Below, in pieces: positions 25,585 to 35,413 of a stretch of DNA of 64,000 nt (position 1 is its first letter; each line of letters begins with the position of its first letter). Position numbers and translations under genes: made by a program. The notes beneath the pieces are model-generated. The model searched no databases and was not told the DNA's origin. It worked only from the letters and a program-made list of their open reading frames with translations. The DNA is taken from the NCBI GenBank assembly GCA_001983555.1, contig LJHE01000011.1:1-64000 (forward strand), in the 5' to 3' direction. Source of the stretch: Candidatus Epulonipiscioides gigas. Lineage in GTDB: Bacteria; Bacillota; Clostridia; Lachnospirales; Cellulosilyticaceae.

Positions 25585-26823
25585 ATGGCAACAATCAAAA
25601 CTTTCAAAGCAATTCGTCCAAATCCAGAATTTGTAATTAAAGTAGCTTCTTTACCATATGATGTAATGAGTACCAAAGAAGCTAAAGAAATGGTAAAAGA
25701 TAATCCATACTCATTTTTACATGTAGATAGGAGCGAAATAGATTTTGTAGAAGATGTCGATCCGCATAGTAAAAAAGTGTATGAAAAAGCAACGCAAAAT
25801 TTTAATAAAATGTTAGAAGATAAAATATTAATTCAAGATGAGCAAGAATATTTTTATATTTATAAATTAAATAATCAAATAGGTTTAGCATGTGTAACCA
25901 AAATAGATGAATATCTTGATAATACTATAAAAAAACATGAATTTACTAGACCTGATAAAGAAGATGATAGAGTAAATCATTTTGATTATTGTAATGCAAA
26001 TACAAGTCCAATATTCTCAACTTATCATCAAAATAATGATGTTGATAAAATAATTAACAAATATATTGATGAAAATGCTCCAGTGTATGATTTTGTATCA
26101 GAAGATGAAGTAAGTCATACTGTTTGGGTAATTAAAGACAATTATGTTGCTCAAAATCTTGTAGATATATTTAAAACTATCCCAAATCTTTATATAGCAG
26201 ATGGACATCATAGAAATGCAAGCGCAAGTAGAGTTGCTCTTAAACGACGAGAACAAAATCCTAATTTTACTGGAGCTGAAAATTTCAATTACTATCTTTC
26301 AGTCCTTTTTCCTGATACACAGCTTAATATATTAGATTATAATAGAGTTGTTACAGATTTAAATGGTAATACCAAAGATGAATTTTTAATGAAAATAGGA
26401 AAAGATTTTAATGTAATAGAATATAATGTAATAGACTGTTATAGTCCAAAAAAACATTCTGAATTTGGAATGTATCTTGAAAAGAAATGGTATATATTAG
26501 AAGCTAAGCTTAACACTATCCCAAATGATCCAAAAGATAGATTAGATGTTTCAGTTTTACAAAATAATCTACTTAAACCTATTCTTGGAATTGATGATCC
26601 AAGAACAAGTGAAAGAATTAGTTTTATTGGTGGAATTCGTGGACTAGATGAGCTCGTAAAATTAGTTGATAGTGGAGAGTTTAAAGTAGCATTTTCTATG
26701 TATCCAACTGAAATGAGCGAACTTTTAGCTATTGCAGACGCTGGTGAGGTTATGCCTCCAAAATCAACTTGGTTTGAGCCAAAGCTTAGAAGTGGACTAT
26801 TTGTTTATTCATTAAAAGAATAA
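25585..26823 (+). CDS. DUF1015 family protein
   Basis: This 412-residue soluble protein belongs to the DUF1015 family, which often sits beside serA/serC in Clostridia. Its biochemical role is not established; a link to serine or its toxic by-products is only inferred from the neighbours. Conserved stretches are the N-terminal FKAIRPNPEFV and ASLPYDVMS, ADGHHRNASASRVALKRRE near residue 208, and GIDDPRTSERISFIGG near residue 340. It follows serA by 30 bases and is probably in the same operon. Confidence 0.9.
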   Translation: MATIKTFKAIRPNPEFVIKVASLPYDVMSTKEAKEMVKDNPYSFLHVDRSEIDFVEDVDPHSKKVYEKATQNFNKMLEDKILIQDEQEYFYIYKLNNQIGLACVTKIDEYLDNTIKKHEFTRPDKEDDRVNHFDYCNANTSPIFSTYHQNNDVDKIINKYIDENAPVYDFVSEDEVSHTVWVIKDNYVAQNLVDIFKTIPNLYIADGHHRNASASRVALKRREQNPNFTGAENFNYYLSVLFPDTQLNILDYNRVVTDLNGNTKDEFLMKIGKDFNVIEYNVIDCYSPKKHSEFGMYLEKKWYILEAKLNTIPNDPKDRLDVSVLQNNLLKPILGIDDPRTSERISFIGGIRGLDELVKLVDSGEFKVAFSMYPTEMSELLAIADAGEVMPPKSTWFEPKLRSGLFVYSLKE

Positions 26824-26865
26824 TATATTTATACTTTGAGCATTGTGAAAGGAATGATAGCTTAT

Positions 26866-27570
26866 ATGCCTATTATTGGAATACCGTTAAGTACAATGGC
26901 AAGCACTGGTAAAGATATTCATTATTTAAGCGTAGAATATACACAAGCTCTGGAAAATCTTGGGGCATTTGTTATATTACTTCCATATACAACAGATAAA
27001 TATAAAATAGCTAAACAAGTCATATATTGTGATGGTTTCTTAATTCCTGGTGGAGATGACATTACCCCTTATTTATATGGTGAAGAATCAAAACCTAAAT
27101 TAGGTAATTGCGATGAAATAATAGATGAGTATCATATTAATATTACACGAGAAATTTTAAGACAAAATAAACCTTTGCTTGGAATTTGCAGAGGATGTCA
27201 AATTCTTAATATTGCTCTTGGAGGAAGTATATATCAAGATGTAAGTTATTATAATAATGATATACTTATGCATCAACAATCAGGGAAAAGACAAGATTTG
27301 TGTCATTATGTATATTTACAAGAAGGAACAAAACTTTATCAATACTTTGGCGAGAAAATTCTTGTAAATAGTTTTCATCATCAAGCCCTATCACAGGTAA
27401 GTTCTGAGCTTATTGTAAGTGCCACTGCATCCGATGGAATAATTGAAGCAGTAGAAAGTCCTACACAAAAATTTTGCATCGGTGTACAATGGCATCCTGA
27501 AATTATGCTTAGAAATAACGATTCTATGAATAAGTTATTTAGCCAATTTCTAATTAGTTGTTTAAATTAA
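26866..27570 (+). CDS. Peptidase C26 family glutamine amidotransferase-like hydrolase
   Basis: This 234-residue protein is a class I glutamine-amidotransferase-fold hydrolase like PuuD, which cleaves gamma-glutamyl-GABA and similar gamma-glutamyl amides. The nucleophile Cys is in LLGICRGCQ and the His-Glu pair in GVQWHPE; the oxyanion region GGDDITPYLYG is present. MPIIGIPLS is the usual family start, so the ATG at 26866 is chosen; AAAGGA lies 12 bases upstream, and an in-frame ATG at 26854 is an alternative. No putrescine genes are near, so the substrate is open. It ends one base before the convergent fruK. Confidence 0.88.
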   Translation: MPIIGIPLSTMASTGKDIHYLSVEYTQALENLGAFVILLPYTTDKYKIAKQVIYCDGFLIPGGDDITPYLYGEESKPKLGNCDEIIDEYHINITREILRQNKPLLGICRGCQILNIALGGSIYQDVSYYNNDILMHQQSGKRQDLCHYVYLQEGTKLYQYFGEKILVNSFHHQALSQVSSELIVSATASDGIIEAVESPTQKFCIGVQWHPEIMLRNNDSMNKLFSQFLISCLN

Positions 27571-27571
27571 A

Positions 27572-28504
27572 TTATGATTTTTTCACGATTTTTACTTGTT
27601 TTATAAGCTCATTTACTTGCCCTAGCTCAACGTAGCCCGTTTCTTCGCTAAGTGCGTTTGACGTTCCAGACGCACTGGCAAGTTTAATAATTTCTTCTAT
27701 TGGTAGCTCTCTATTTAATCCTGTTGCAAATCCAGCAATCATAGAATCTCCACAACCAACAGAATTAACTGTTTTTACAGGTGGAATAATTACCTCATAA
27801 ACTTCATTTTCATATACAACAATACTTCCATCTTTGCCAAGAGAAACAGCCACTATTTCAATTCCGCCTTGATGCAATTCTTTGGCGGCTTCTATAACTT
27901 CAGCTTTTGAAAGATTTTCTTTACCAACTAATTGAGCAATCTCATCTGTATTTGGTTTAATCATTGTAGGTTTCACTTCAACAACACGTTTTAAATAATC
28001 TTTACTTGTATCAACAATTACTTTTTTGTTTTTTTGCTTAGCAATTTCAACAAGCTCATTGTATATTGTAAGAGATGACCCGCTAGGAACACTTCCTGAT
28101 ATCACAACTATTTTGCACTCATCAACAAGTTTAGTATACAATTCTTTAAAAGTAGTTTCGTCTTTACTAGTGACTTTAATGCCACCTTCTAGTACTTCAG
28201 TTTGAATAGCAGTTATTTTATCATAAATATTGATGCAAGAACGGCTTTCTCCATCAACGTGACAAAATTCACTTTTTATTCCTTGTTTTTTAGTCTCATC
28301 TTCAATATATTGACCAGAATATCCTCCAACAAATCCTGTTGCAATTGCTTTTTCGCCTAATAAAGAGCAGACTCTTGCTACATTAATGCCTTTGCCACCA
28401 GCACTATTTTTAGTACTAATTGTGCGATTTACTTCTCCAATTTTAAGACCTTCAATTACATATCTCTTATCAACTGCTGCATTAAGTGTTACTGTTAAAA
28501 TCAT
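27572..28504 (-). CDS. fruK: 1-phosphofructokinase
   Basis: FruK phosphorylates fructose 1-phosphate to fructose 1,6-bisphosphate. The 310-residue protein is a PfkB-family sugar kinase with both signatures: NSAGGKGINVARV near residue 34 and NSVGCGDSMIAGFATG near residue 245, whose Asp is the catalytic base. The related tagatose-6-phosphate kinase is an alternative because fruR and the fructose PTS gene are not adjacent. GGAGG lies 10 bases before the ATG at 28504; the longer TTG frame at 28516-28519 overlaps that site. Confidence 0.88.
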   Translation of the reverse strand: MILTVTLNAAVDKRYVIEGLKIGEVNRTISTKNSAGGKGINVARVCSLLGEKAIATGFVGGYSGQYIEDETKKQGIKSEFCHVDGESRSCINIYDKITAIQTEVLEGGIKVTSKDETTFKELYTKLVDECKIVVISGSVPSGSSLTIYNELVEIAKQKNKKVIVDTSKDYLKRVVEVKPTMIKPNTDEIAQLVGKENLSKAEVIEAAKELHQGGIEIVAVSLGKDGSIVVYENEVYEVIIPPVKTVNSVGCGDSMIAGFATGLNRELPIEEIIKLASASGTSNALSEETGYVELGQVNELIKQVKIVKKS

Positions 28505-28802
28505 AAAAATAACCTCCAATAAAATTTAACTATTGTGAATTATATCATAATTGTATATATAAGTCTAGTGTTAAATAATTTTCATTTTTAATATAAAAAT
28601 CTTAATATTAAGCAAAATATAAAATATTGTTTTTTAGTAGTTATTATGTTATATTATATTATGAATATGAAGAAGATAGTAACTAATTAATAGCTTGATT
28701 TTATGATAAATTTTAAGTAAAATTGAGCAACCCTTCTATCTTTTATAAATAGTTTGTTACATTCAATAACAATTTTTGTATAAAAAAAAGGAGAATCTCA
28801 TT

Positions 28803-30377
28803 ATGGAATTTCAACTATTAGAATTTTTATTTATTTTTTTCTATTTTATAAATGTTATATTATTTTCTTTTTTGGTCAGCAAAATTATTTCTATAAAGAA
28901 AAACTGGACAAACATATATATAACTTCTTTAATTATAGCAAGTTTTGGTTTTATCATGAATTACACATTAGAATTTTCACCAATGTTTTTTTATATTATA
29001 TTGCTCCTTCTGTATATAGCGCATATATTTATATCATATACTGGCTCAATAATCTTAAAATTAAGCTGCTCATTTATTATTATGATTTATCATTTAGGAA
29101 TTAACATTATAATTTGGTCGATAATGTCATTAATTACTAATAGTAATATAGACTACATAATCATTTCTTCAAATGTTTTATTAATTACTAGATTAATTGT
29201 TTTAATTATAAGTTGTATTACTATGTGCATCATTTTAAAGACTATTAAAGTTAAATATTTAAAATTAATTAGCACTGATACTCAACGACTAAATATCTTA
29301 TTTATATTTTTATTATGTTTAATTATGAGCTCAGTATTTAATACGACTTTTTTTACATTAGAAATTGTTCATAAAAGTTTCTTTATACAACAATTTGTAT
29401 TTGGAGCCTGCATACTGTGTAGTTTATGTGCTGCTCTTTTTATGATAATGGGTTATGAAATTATAGCAGACATAAAATACTTTGCTAAAAATTTAAAAAA
29501 ATCCATAAAAAATGAGAATTTAGTAGCTACACTTGAGATTAATTGTAGTAATAAAACTATAGTTAATTATATTTATAAGGGAGAAGCTCAGGATACAATT
29601 GTAGGACTTCAATATAATAATTTTGTTGATACTATAAGCAATATTTCTATATTTGAAGAAGATAAATCAAAAACTAAAATGGCAACAAGTTTAATTTATA
29701 TGAATGATATGTACAAAAATAACCTTAGAAAATATAAATCTGAATATCGAGTTATTGAAAATGGTGTCATTAATTGGCATTACATATATGTTTCTTTTAA
29801 AGAGCATAAAGGATTATTAACAGCAATTATAACTGTTGAAAATATTCAAGATGAAAAGGGACTTATCATGCAAGCTGAGCGTAATGCTATAACTAAATTA
29901 TATACTCAAAAAACTACAGAAACATTTATTTCTAAGTTTATTAAAGCTCAAAATGGAGTATTATTTATAATTGAGATTGATAATTTTAAAGCTCTAAAAA
30001 ATAATTTGGGAAGTGATATTAGTAATGATGCTTTAAAAGATATTGCAACTAATTTAAATGGATTATTTTTTGACGCTGATGTTATTGGTCATATTACAGA
30101 TGAGGAATTTGCCGTTTATTTTAAAGAATCTATGCCTAATATAGATGAAAGAGCATTAAATCTTTGTCAAAAAATTACTAAGACTTATTCAAAAGATAAT
30201 ATTAATATTACTATTTCTGCTAGTGTTGGTATTGCTGAAGTTACTGATGATATATTAGATTTTGATCAACTATATAATTTAGCTGATATTGCTATGTATC
30301 AATCCAAAAAGCGTGGAAAAAATACTTTTACTATTTTTGAAAATGTGTATAAAAAACAACTTTCTCTTGATATATAG
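28803..30377 (+). CDS. Membrane protein with degenerate GGDEF domain
   Basis: About seven hydrophobic segments fill residues 1 to about 225. A PAS-like region follows (about 235 to 360), then a C-terminal GGDEF-type domain (about 365 to 515). The signature is degenerate: where active diguanylate cyclases have GGDEF, this has TDEEF (in GHITDEEFAVY). The remaining landmarks IDNFKALKNNLG, ISASVGIAE and ADIAMYQSKKRGKN are kept. Both signature glycines are missing, so cyclic-di-GMP synthesis is doubtful; it may bind nucleotide or act as a sensor. AAGGAG lies 8 bases before the ATG at 28803. Confidence 0.85.
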   Translation: MEFQLLEFLFIFFYFINVILFSFLVSKIISIKKNWTNIYITSLIIASFGFIMNYTLEFSPMFFYIILLLLYIAHIFISYTGSIILKLSCSFIIMIYHLGINIIIWSIMSLITNSNIDYIIISSNVLLITRLIVLIISCITMCIILKTIKVKYLKLISTDTQRLNILFIFLLCLIMSSVFNTTFFTLEIVHKSFFIQQFVFGACILCSLCAALFMIMGYEIIADIKYFAKNLKKSIKNENLVATLEINCSNKTIVNYIYKGEAQDTIVGLQYNNFVDTISNISIFEEDKSKTKMATSLIYMNDMYKNNLRKYKSEYRVIENGVINWHYIYVSFKEHKGLLTAIITVENIQDEKGLIMQAERNAITKLYTQKTTETFISKFIKAQNGVLFIIEIDNFKALKNNLGSDISNDALKDIATNLNGLFFDADVIGHITDEEFAVYFKESMPNIDERALNLCQKITKTYSKDNINITISASVGIAEVTDDILDFDQLYNLADIAMYQSKKRGKNTFTIFENVYKKQLSLDI

Positions 30378-30393
30378 GTCATTGAGCAAACTA

Positions 30394-30415
30394 CCCTCAC
30401 TTATAGAAGTGGGGG
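30394..30415 (+). terminator. Hairpin after the GGDEF-like gene
   Basis: CCCTCACTT and AAGTGGGGG form a 9-bp stem with an ATAG loop. The T run after it is poor. Such CCCACTT/AAGTGGG hairpins also occur at ends of IS200/IS605 elements, so this may be a remnant instead of a terminator. Confidence 0.5.
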
Positions 30416-30520
30416 CTTCTCAGTTAATAGTAGTTGAGATATTCCCTCCCATAGTTCTTATTATTCTTTAAATTAAATTATAAGTATATCTATTCTAGTA
30501 TAATAAATAGTATAGGAGCT

Positions 30521-31987
30521 CTAATTTTTAAATGCCATATTTTTTCTATATTCTGTTGGAGAAACTCCATAAATCGTTTTAAATGCTTTCATAAAATGTT
30601 TTTCGTTATTATAACCTACTTTATGGCTTATTTCAAGAACTTTAAATTCTGTAGAAATTAACAATTTTTGAGCTTCGTGCATTCTAAGCTCTTTTAAGTA
30701 ATGAACAAAATTTTTCCCTGTATATTGTTTAAATACATATGAAAATAAGCTGTAATTCATAGAAATATGATTTGATACTACCGCCATATTTAAATCTTTA
30801 CTAAAATTTTTTTGAATAAATATTATAGCTTCTTGAATTTTTTGTTTGTTTCTATAATCATCAAATTTATTATTTATAGTCTCATTAATATCTAAAATAG
30901 TTTTACACAAAGTTTCTATATATATATTTATAGTAGGATAATTCAATATTTTTGTTAAATCATTTAGCTTTATCTCTTCATCTTTCAAAACGTTTTTATA
31001 AATTTCTAAAATTTCTTTTATAAAAATATTCATATTGTTTGATAAGGTGGCAAAACTAGCTTTATTCATTTCTATATCTAAAGCTAAATTTTTTAAAAGT
31101 CTTAATGCGTCTGTTATTTTGGAAGTTCCAACAATTTGTGCAGCTTTTTTAAAAGCATCTAATTTATATTTATTATTTTCTTGCTCTATTTCTCTAATTT
31201 GTTGACAAACAGCAACTATTTGATCACTAAAAACAACTATTTCTTTTTCTCTGCAAAAGGCATATCTTCTTCCAACTTGAGCTTCCATATAAGCTTGGTT
31301 TAAATTTTCTATTCCTTGATTAATGTTACTAACACCTATATTAGTATAGTAATTGGTTAATATATCATAATCTTTTGAAAAAATTATACAAACTTCATTA
31401 TTATTTATTTCACCTAAATTTATTATATCAAGTTCTGAAGATAATTCGTTAGTATTTACACCACAAATTATTCTATAGCTTTTATTAACATAACTTTCTC
31501 TATAATAACTAAATATAATTTCTTTTTCTGTTTCTAATAGATTTTTATCCTTTAATAACGTTTTTAACTGATTAATTTCTAATAATTTATTATTTAGATT
31601 ACCCTTTTTTTTTAAATCTATTTCAGCACAAAGTTTATATAAGATTTCTTTAACTTGCTCTCTATCGACAGGTTTTAATATATATTCTCTAACTCCATTT
31701 CTAAGAAGAGAAACAGCATATTCAAAATCATCATAACCACTTACTGCAACGATTAAAGGTTTCTCCGGTAAATTTTGTATTTCATCAACTAGCTCTAAAC
31801 CATTCATTTTAGGCATCCTAATATCAGTAAACATTATATCTACTTTTTCATTTTGTAACATTTCAAGAGCAATAAGACCATTATTACATTCTAAAATAGC
31901 TTTAATTAAAATTCCACTTCTTGCTACTATAGAAGCTAAGCCTTTTCTGATTAATTTTTCATCTTCAACTATTAATATAGTATACAT
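30521..31987 (-). CDS. Response regulator, YesN type (REC plus AraC HTH)
   Basis: The 488-residue protein has an N-terminal receiver domain (acidic Glu8-Asp9, phosphoacceptor Asp55 in FTDIRMP, Lys in ILKPVDREQ), a long central region, and a C-terminal AraC-type DNA-binding domain (about residues 385 to 485, ending HFMKAFKTIYGVSPTEYRK). It is the cognate regulator of the kinase encoded 18 bases upstream. Regulators of this kind activate nearby CUT1 sugar transporter operons, so the permease and binding-protein genes upstream are the probable targets. Confidence 0.93.
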   Translation of the reverse strand: MYTILIVEDEKLIRKGLASIVARSGILIKAILECNNGLIALEMLQNEKVDIMFTDIRMPKMNGLELVDEIQNLPEKPLIVAVSGYDDFEYAVSLLRNGVREYILKPVDREQVKEILYKLCAEIDLKKKGNLNNKLLEINQLKTLLKDKNLLETEKEIIFSYYRESYVNKSYRIICGVNTNELSSELDIINLGEINNNEVCIIFSKDYDILTNYYTNIGVSNINQGIENLNQAYMEAQVGRRYAFCREKEIVVFSDQIVAVCQQIREIEQENNKYKLDAFKKAAQIVGTSKITDALRLLKNLALDIEMNKASFATLSNNMNIFIKEILEIYKNVLKDEEIKLNDLTKILNYPTINIYIETLCKTILDINETINNKFDDYRNKQKIQEAIIFIQKNFSKDLNMAVVSNHISMNYSLFSYVFKQYTGKNFVHYLKELRMHEAQKLLISTEFKVLEISHKVGYNNEKHFMKAFKTIYGVSPTEYRKNMAFKN

Positions 31988-32005
31988 TTGTGCCCCCCTA
32001 AATTA

Positions 32006-33766
32006 TTATTTTTGAGTTATAGGTAAATACATTCTAACTTTTGTAAACTCATCTTTTTTAGATGTTATAACTAAATTATACTCATCACCAAAACACATTC
32101 TAATTCTATCTTGGACATTTTTTAGTCCTATACCATTGCCTGCTCCTCCAGCTGATTCAATTTCACCATTTATTTTTTGATATAATCGGGTTATAGCTTC
32201 GCTATCCATTCCTCTTCCAGTATCCATTATTTCAATATAAAGAGCAGTTTCATTAGCTACTCCTGTAATATATATAGTTGTTTCTTCTGCAAGTTCTTCT
32301 ATACCATGATAGAGCGAATTTTCTACTATAGGTTGTAAAGACATTTTAGGAATTAATTGTTTACCAACAAAATCGTCTATTGAAATATTTAGAGATATCT
32401 CATAATCAAATCTTAAATTAATAAGTATCATATAGTTTTTAATATACTCAATTTCTTCTTGTATAGTAACATTGATATTAGTCCATTTAATAGTATATCT
32501 TAAGAGTTTTCCAAGAGCTGTTATTGCATCTGATATTTCATAATGCTCTTCTATTTCTGCCATCATTTTAATCGATTCAAGTACATTATATATAAAGTGA
32601 GCGTTTATTTGATTTTGTAGTGCTTTTATTTCTGAGTTTTTAATTAATATTTCTCTATTAACGTTTTCTTCGACTAAATTTTTTATTTGATTGCTTAGCT
32701 TATTAATTTGCTCACCTAAGTCGTTGATTTCGTCATCTCCACTCTTTTCTATAACTATACTTAAATCTCCACGTTGAATTTCATGAATTGAATATAAAAT
32801 TTCATAAAACTTATTAAATAACCTATTAGTTACTTTTTTAAAAATTGTTGTAATAGCAAATACTAAAATTATTATTAATATGACTAAACAAAGACCTATA
32901 CTTATGAGAATATTTATTTGAGAAGTTATATTTTTTGTAATTATTAGTTTTCCATTTAAATTATTAAGAGGTAAATAACCAATAATAAAACTATCTCCAT
33001 TGTAACTTTTATAAAAAATAGACTTTTCTCTTAAAGATTTTATATCATTTGCTATATATTCTATCATATTTTCGCATTTATTACTATATACATTATTTTT
33101 ATTATCTATAAAAAAACCACATTCATTTTTTCCTGCGTTGTATATGCTATTAAACATAGTTTCCATAGTCATTGCTACTTCCATAATTGCAATATGATTA
33201 TTATTTTCTTCAGGATATATTTTTGTTACATTAGACATAATTAATTCATTTTGACTAGAATTTATAAATAAATTATCTTCATAACCAAAATGCCATCCGT
33301 CTATTTCTTTATCCCAAGACATATTTTGTATTCTATCTTGATGATATAAAATAGGCATCATTTCTTGTATATTTTTATGTGGGATATATAATCTTACTTG
33401 ATATAAACTTTGATTACTATTAATTATTTGTTCAAGTGTGTGAATAGTATCTTGATAAAAATTAATACTATCTTTTGTAGTAACTTTGCTATGTTCTGCC
33501 TGTATTAAAAATTCTATTAAATCTTTATTATTTATAAAAAAATTTTCTATTGTTTCCATAGTAATAATATTTTTTTCAATTTCTAAAAACTGTTTATCTA
33601 TTTCATAGGATAGAGATTGTAATTCTTGATTTATGGTATTCATTCTCATAATTTCAAATATTGTAGTAATAAGAATAATACTTGGAATTGTAATAGCAAA
33701 AACTAACATAGTAACCACTTTATGATTTAATTGTAATTTATTCCATTTTTGTTTTATTTTTTTCAT
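32006..33766 (-). CDS. Sensor histidine kinase, YesM type
   Basis: The 586-residue kinase has a first membrane helix (about 16 to 38), an extracytoplasmic sensor region of about 245 residues, a second helix (about 285 to 308), a HAMP domain, and a His_kinase domain of the LytS/YesM class with phospho-acceptor His390 in NAHFIYNVLESIKMM. The ATPase domain has ENSLYHGIEE and GNGIGLKNVQDRI. Its start codon directly follows the stop codon of the binding-protein paralogue, so the two are made together, which suggests that they sense together. Confidence 0.94.
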   Translation of the reverse strand: MKKIKQKWNKLQLNHKVVTMLVFAITIPSIILITTIFEIMRMNTINQELQSLSYEIDKQFLEIEKNIITMETIENFFINNKDLIEFLIQAEHSKVTTKDSINFYQDTIHTLEQIINSNQSLYQVRLYIPHKNIQEMMPILYHQDRIQNMSWDKEIDGWHFGYEDNLFINSSQNELIMSNVTKIYPEENNNHIAIMEVAMTMETMFNSIYNAGKNECGFFIDNKNNVYSNKCENMIEYIANDIKSLREKSIFYKSYNGDSFIIGYLPLNNLNGKLIITKNITSQINILISIGLCLVILIIILVFAITTIFKKVTNRLFNKFYEILYSIHEIQRGDLSIVIEKSGDDEINDLGEQINKLSNQIKNLVEENVNREILIKNSEIKALQNQINAHFIYNVLESIKMMAEIEEHYEISDAITALGKLLRYTIKWTNINVTIQEEIEYIKNYMILINLRFDYEISLNISIDDFVGKQLIPKMSLQPIVENSLYHGIEELAEETTIYITGVANETALYIEIMDTGRGMDSEAITRLYQKINGEIESAGGAGNGIGLKNVQDRIRMCFGDEYNLVITSKKDEFTKVRMYLPITQK

Positions 33767-35326
33767 TTATTTCATCCCCAACTTTTTTTTAGAAATTGCC
33801 ATTCTTTTATTAATTTCTTGTATTAAATCATAATAACCAAGCTGTTCTCTGTTATGTATATATTCGTTCAAGAGCTGATTAAATTCTTGTTCAGATTCAG
33901 AAATTAACAATTTGATTAAATATTCCCCCCATAAGGATTGTATTTTATGATTAAGATTTGTCATTGCAACATTATCACTGAAAGTTATTTCATATTGTCC
34001 TGTATATTCTGTATAAGGGTATGTCCATTCTTCAAGTTGCGCTAAAGGTTCTATTTTAGGTGATTTATATTCATACTTACTAATATAATTTTGAAACATC
34101 CAATAAGTATAATCTGATCCATAAATTTTATCGAAGAGCTCTCTATCTGTTTGTAATAACTCAATAACTTCTTCTTTAAAGACAGGTTTCTCATCTACAT
34201 AATCAAATGTTTCACCTTCAACTCCCCAAGCAGTTAATAATTGACCTTCATCGCTCATCATATAAGTAATTAATTCTAAAGCTTTTTGAGGATTATTACA
34301 ATTTTTTGAAATAAATGTTAATGTCCAACCATTTATACCAACGCCTGGTAATATATGATTATCTCCATTAGAATTTTTAGGACCGTCTACTGCCATATAT
34401 ATTTTATCTGGCTTATTAAGATATAAGGATTGTTGCTGATTGGTAATGTCAGTTCTTTGGTACAATATGCAAAAATATTCTCCATTAGCAAATTTTTCTT
34501 CTAGTTGTATTCGTTGATCTGTAAAAATTTCAGCTAACAAATAACCTTCTTGGAATAATTCATTAAATACTTTTAGCCATTCTATATATTCAACATCAGT
34601 ATTGCGATCATAATACAATCCATTTTTTTCATAAGGAATAGCTAAAAAGTTTTGTAAATATGTATCAAATGATAGAGCACCATATTCATTAAATGTAGTT
34701 GAACCTATTGGAATTAATGGGTTATCTTCAGTGCTAAATAATCTAGTTGCATCGTAAACAGCTTGCTTAAACCCATCTTTTGTGCTCATATCGGGACTTC
34801 CAAGAGCTTCATATATATCTTTTCTCACCATAAATACTTGATTTGAAGATAAATTATCATAATTTTGATAATGCTCGGGAGTATATGATGCATTTGGATA
34901 ACCATATATATTCCCATCTGATTGAGTATACCAATTATATGAATCTATATTACTAGTTTCTTGAAAACCTGCATTATATAATTCATCTAATTCATTTAAT
35001 GCATATACCATATCTTTTTGCAACATTTCGTTAATGTATGGACTGCTCCAATCTAGTGTTATAATATCGGGTAGACTATTTGTTTTTAGCATAGATGAAA
35101 ATTTATCTCTTTCATGACCTATAGGGGTGATAAACTCGATATCAACCCCTACTTTATCTGATATTGTTTTTGATACAATATCATCTCCCCAATTAGTTTT
35201 AAACCAAGAATAATTGATATACCAGTCTAAAGTTAATCTATCAGTATCCACCATATCATCCTGTAGTGCATTCAGATAAATAATATAAATAAGAGCAATC
35301 ATAGTTATAATTTTTATATTACGCAT
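33767..35326 (-). CDS. Membrane-anchored sugar-binding protein paralogue, probable sensor
   Basis: The 519-residue protein is a paralogue of the lipoprotein encoded just upstream (shared blocks include LDWYI, WFKTNWGDDIVS / WFTTPWGEDMVS and VRKDIYEALGSPDMST). Unlike it, there is no lipobox: the N-terminus has a hydrophobic helix (residues 4 to about 19) without Cys, so it is a signal anchor or cleaved signal. The stop codon touches the kinase start codon. A role as ligand-sensing partner of the kinase is inferred by analogy with XylFII-LytS three-component systems. It could also be a second transport receptor. Confidence 0.85.
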   Translation of the reverse strand: MRNIKIITMIALIYIIYLNALQDDMVDTDRLTLDWYINYSWFKTNWGDDIVSKTISDKVGVDIEFITPIGHERDKFSSMLKTNSLPDIITLDWSSPYINEMLQKDMVYALNELDELYNAGFQETSNIDSYNWYTQSDGNIYGYPNASYTPEHYQNYDNLSSNQVFMVRKDIYEALGSPDMSTKDGFKQAVYDATRLFSTEDNPLIPIGSTTFNEYGALSFDTYLQNFLAIPYEKNGLYYDRNTDVEYIEWLKVFNELFQEGYLLAEIFTDQRIQLEEKFANGEYFCILYQRTDITNQQQSLYLNKPDKIYMAVDGPKNSNGDNHILPGVGINGWTLTFISKNCNNPQKALELITYMMSDEGQLLTAWGVEGETFDYVDEKPVFKEEVIELLQTDRELFDKIYGSDYTYWMFQNYISKYEYKSPKIEPLAQLEEWTYPYTEYTGQYEITFSDNVAMTNLNHKIQSLWGEYLIKLLISESEQEFNQLLNEYIHNREQLGYYDLIQEINKRMAISKKKLGMK

Positions 35327-35413
35327 ATTCTTCTCTCCTTCCTTTCTCCTTCCTTTTAAATTAAATTAATATAACTAGGAACTATGGTGAGCTCCTAGTT
35401 TTTAAATTATAAT

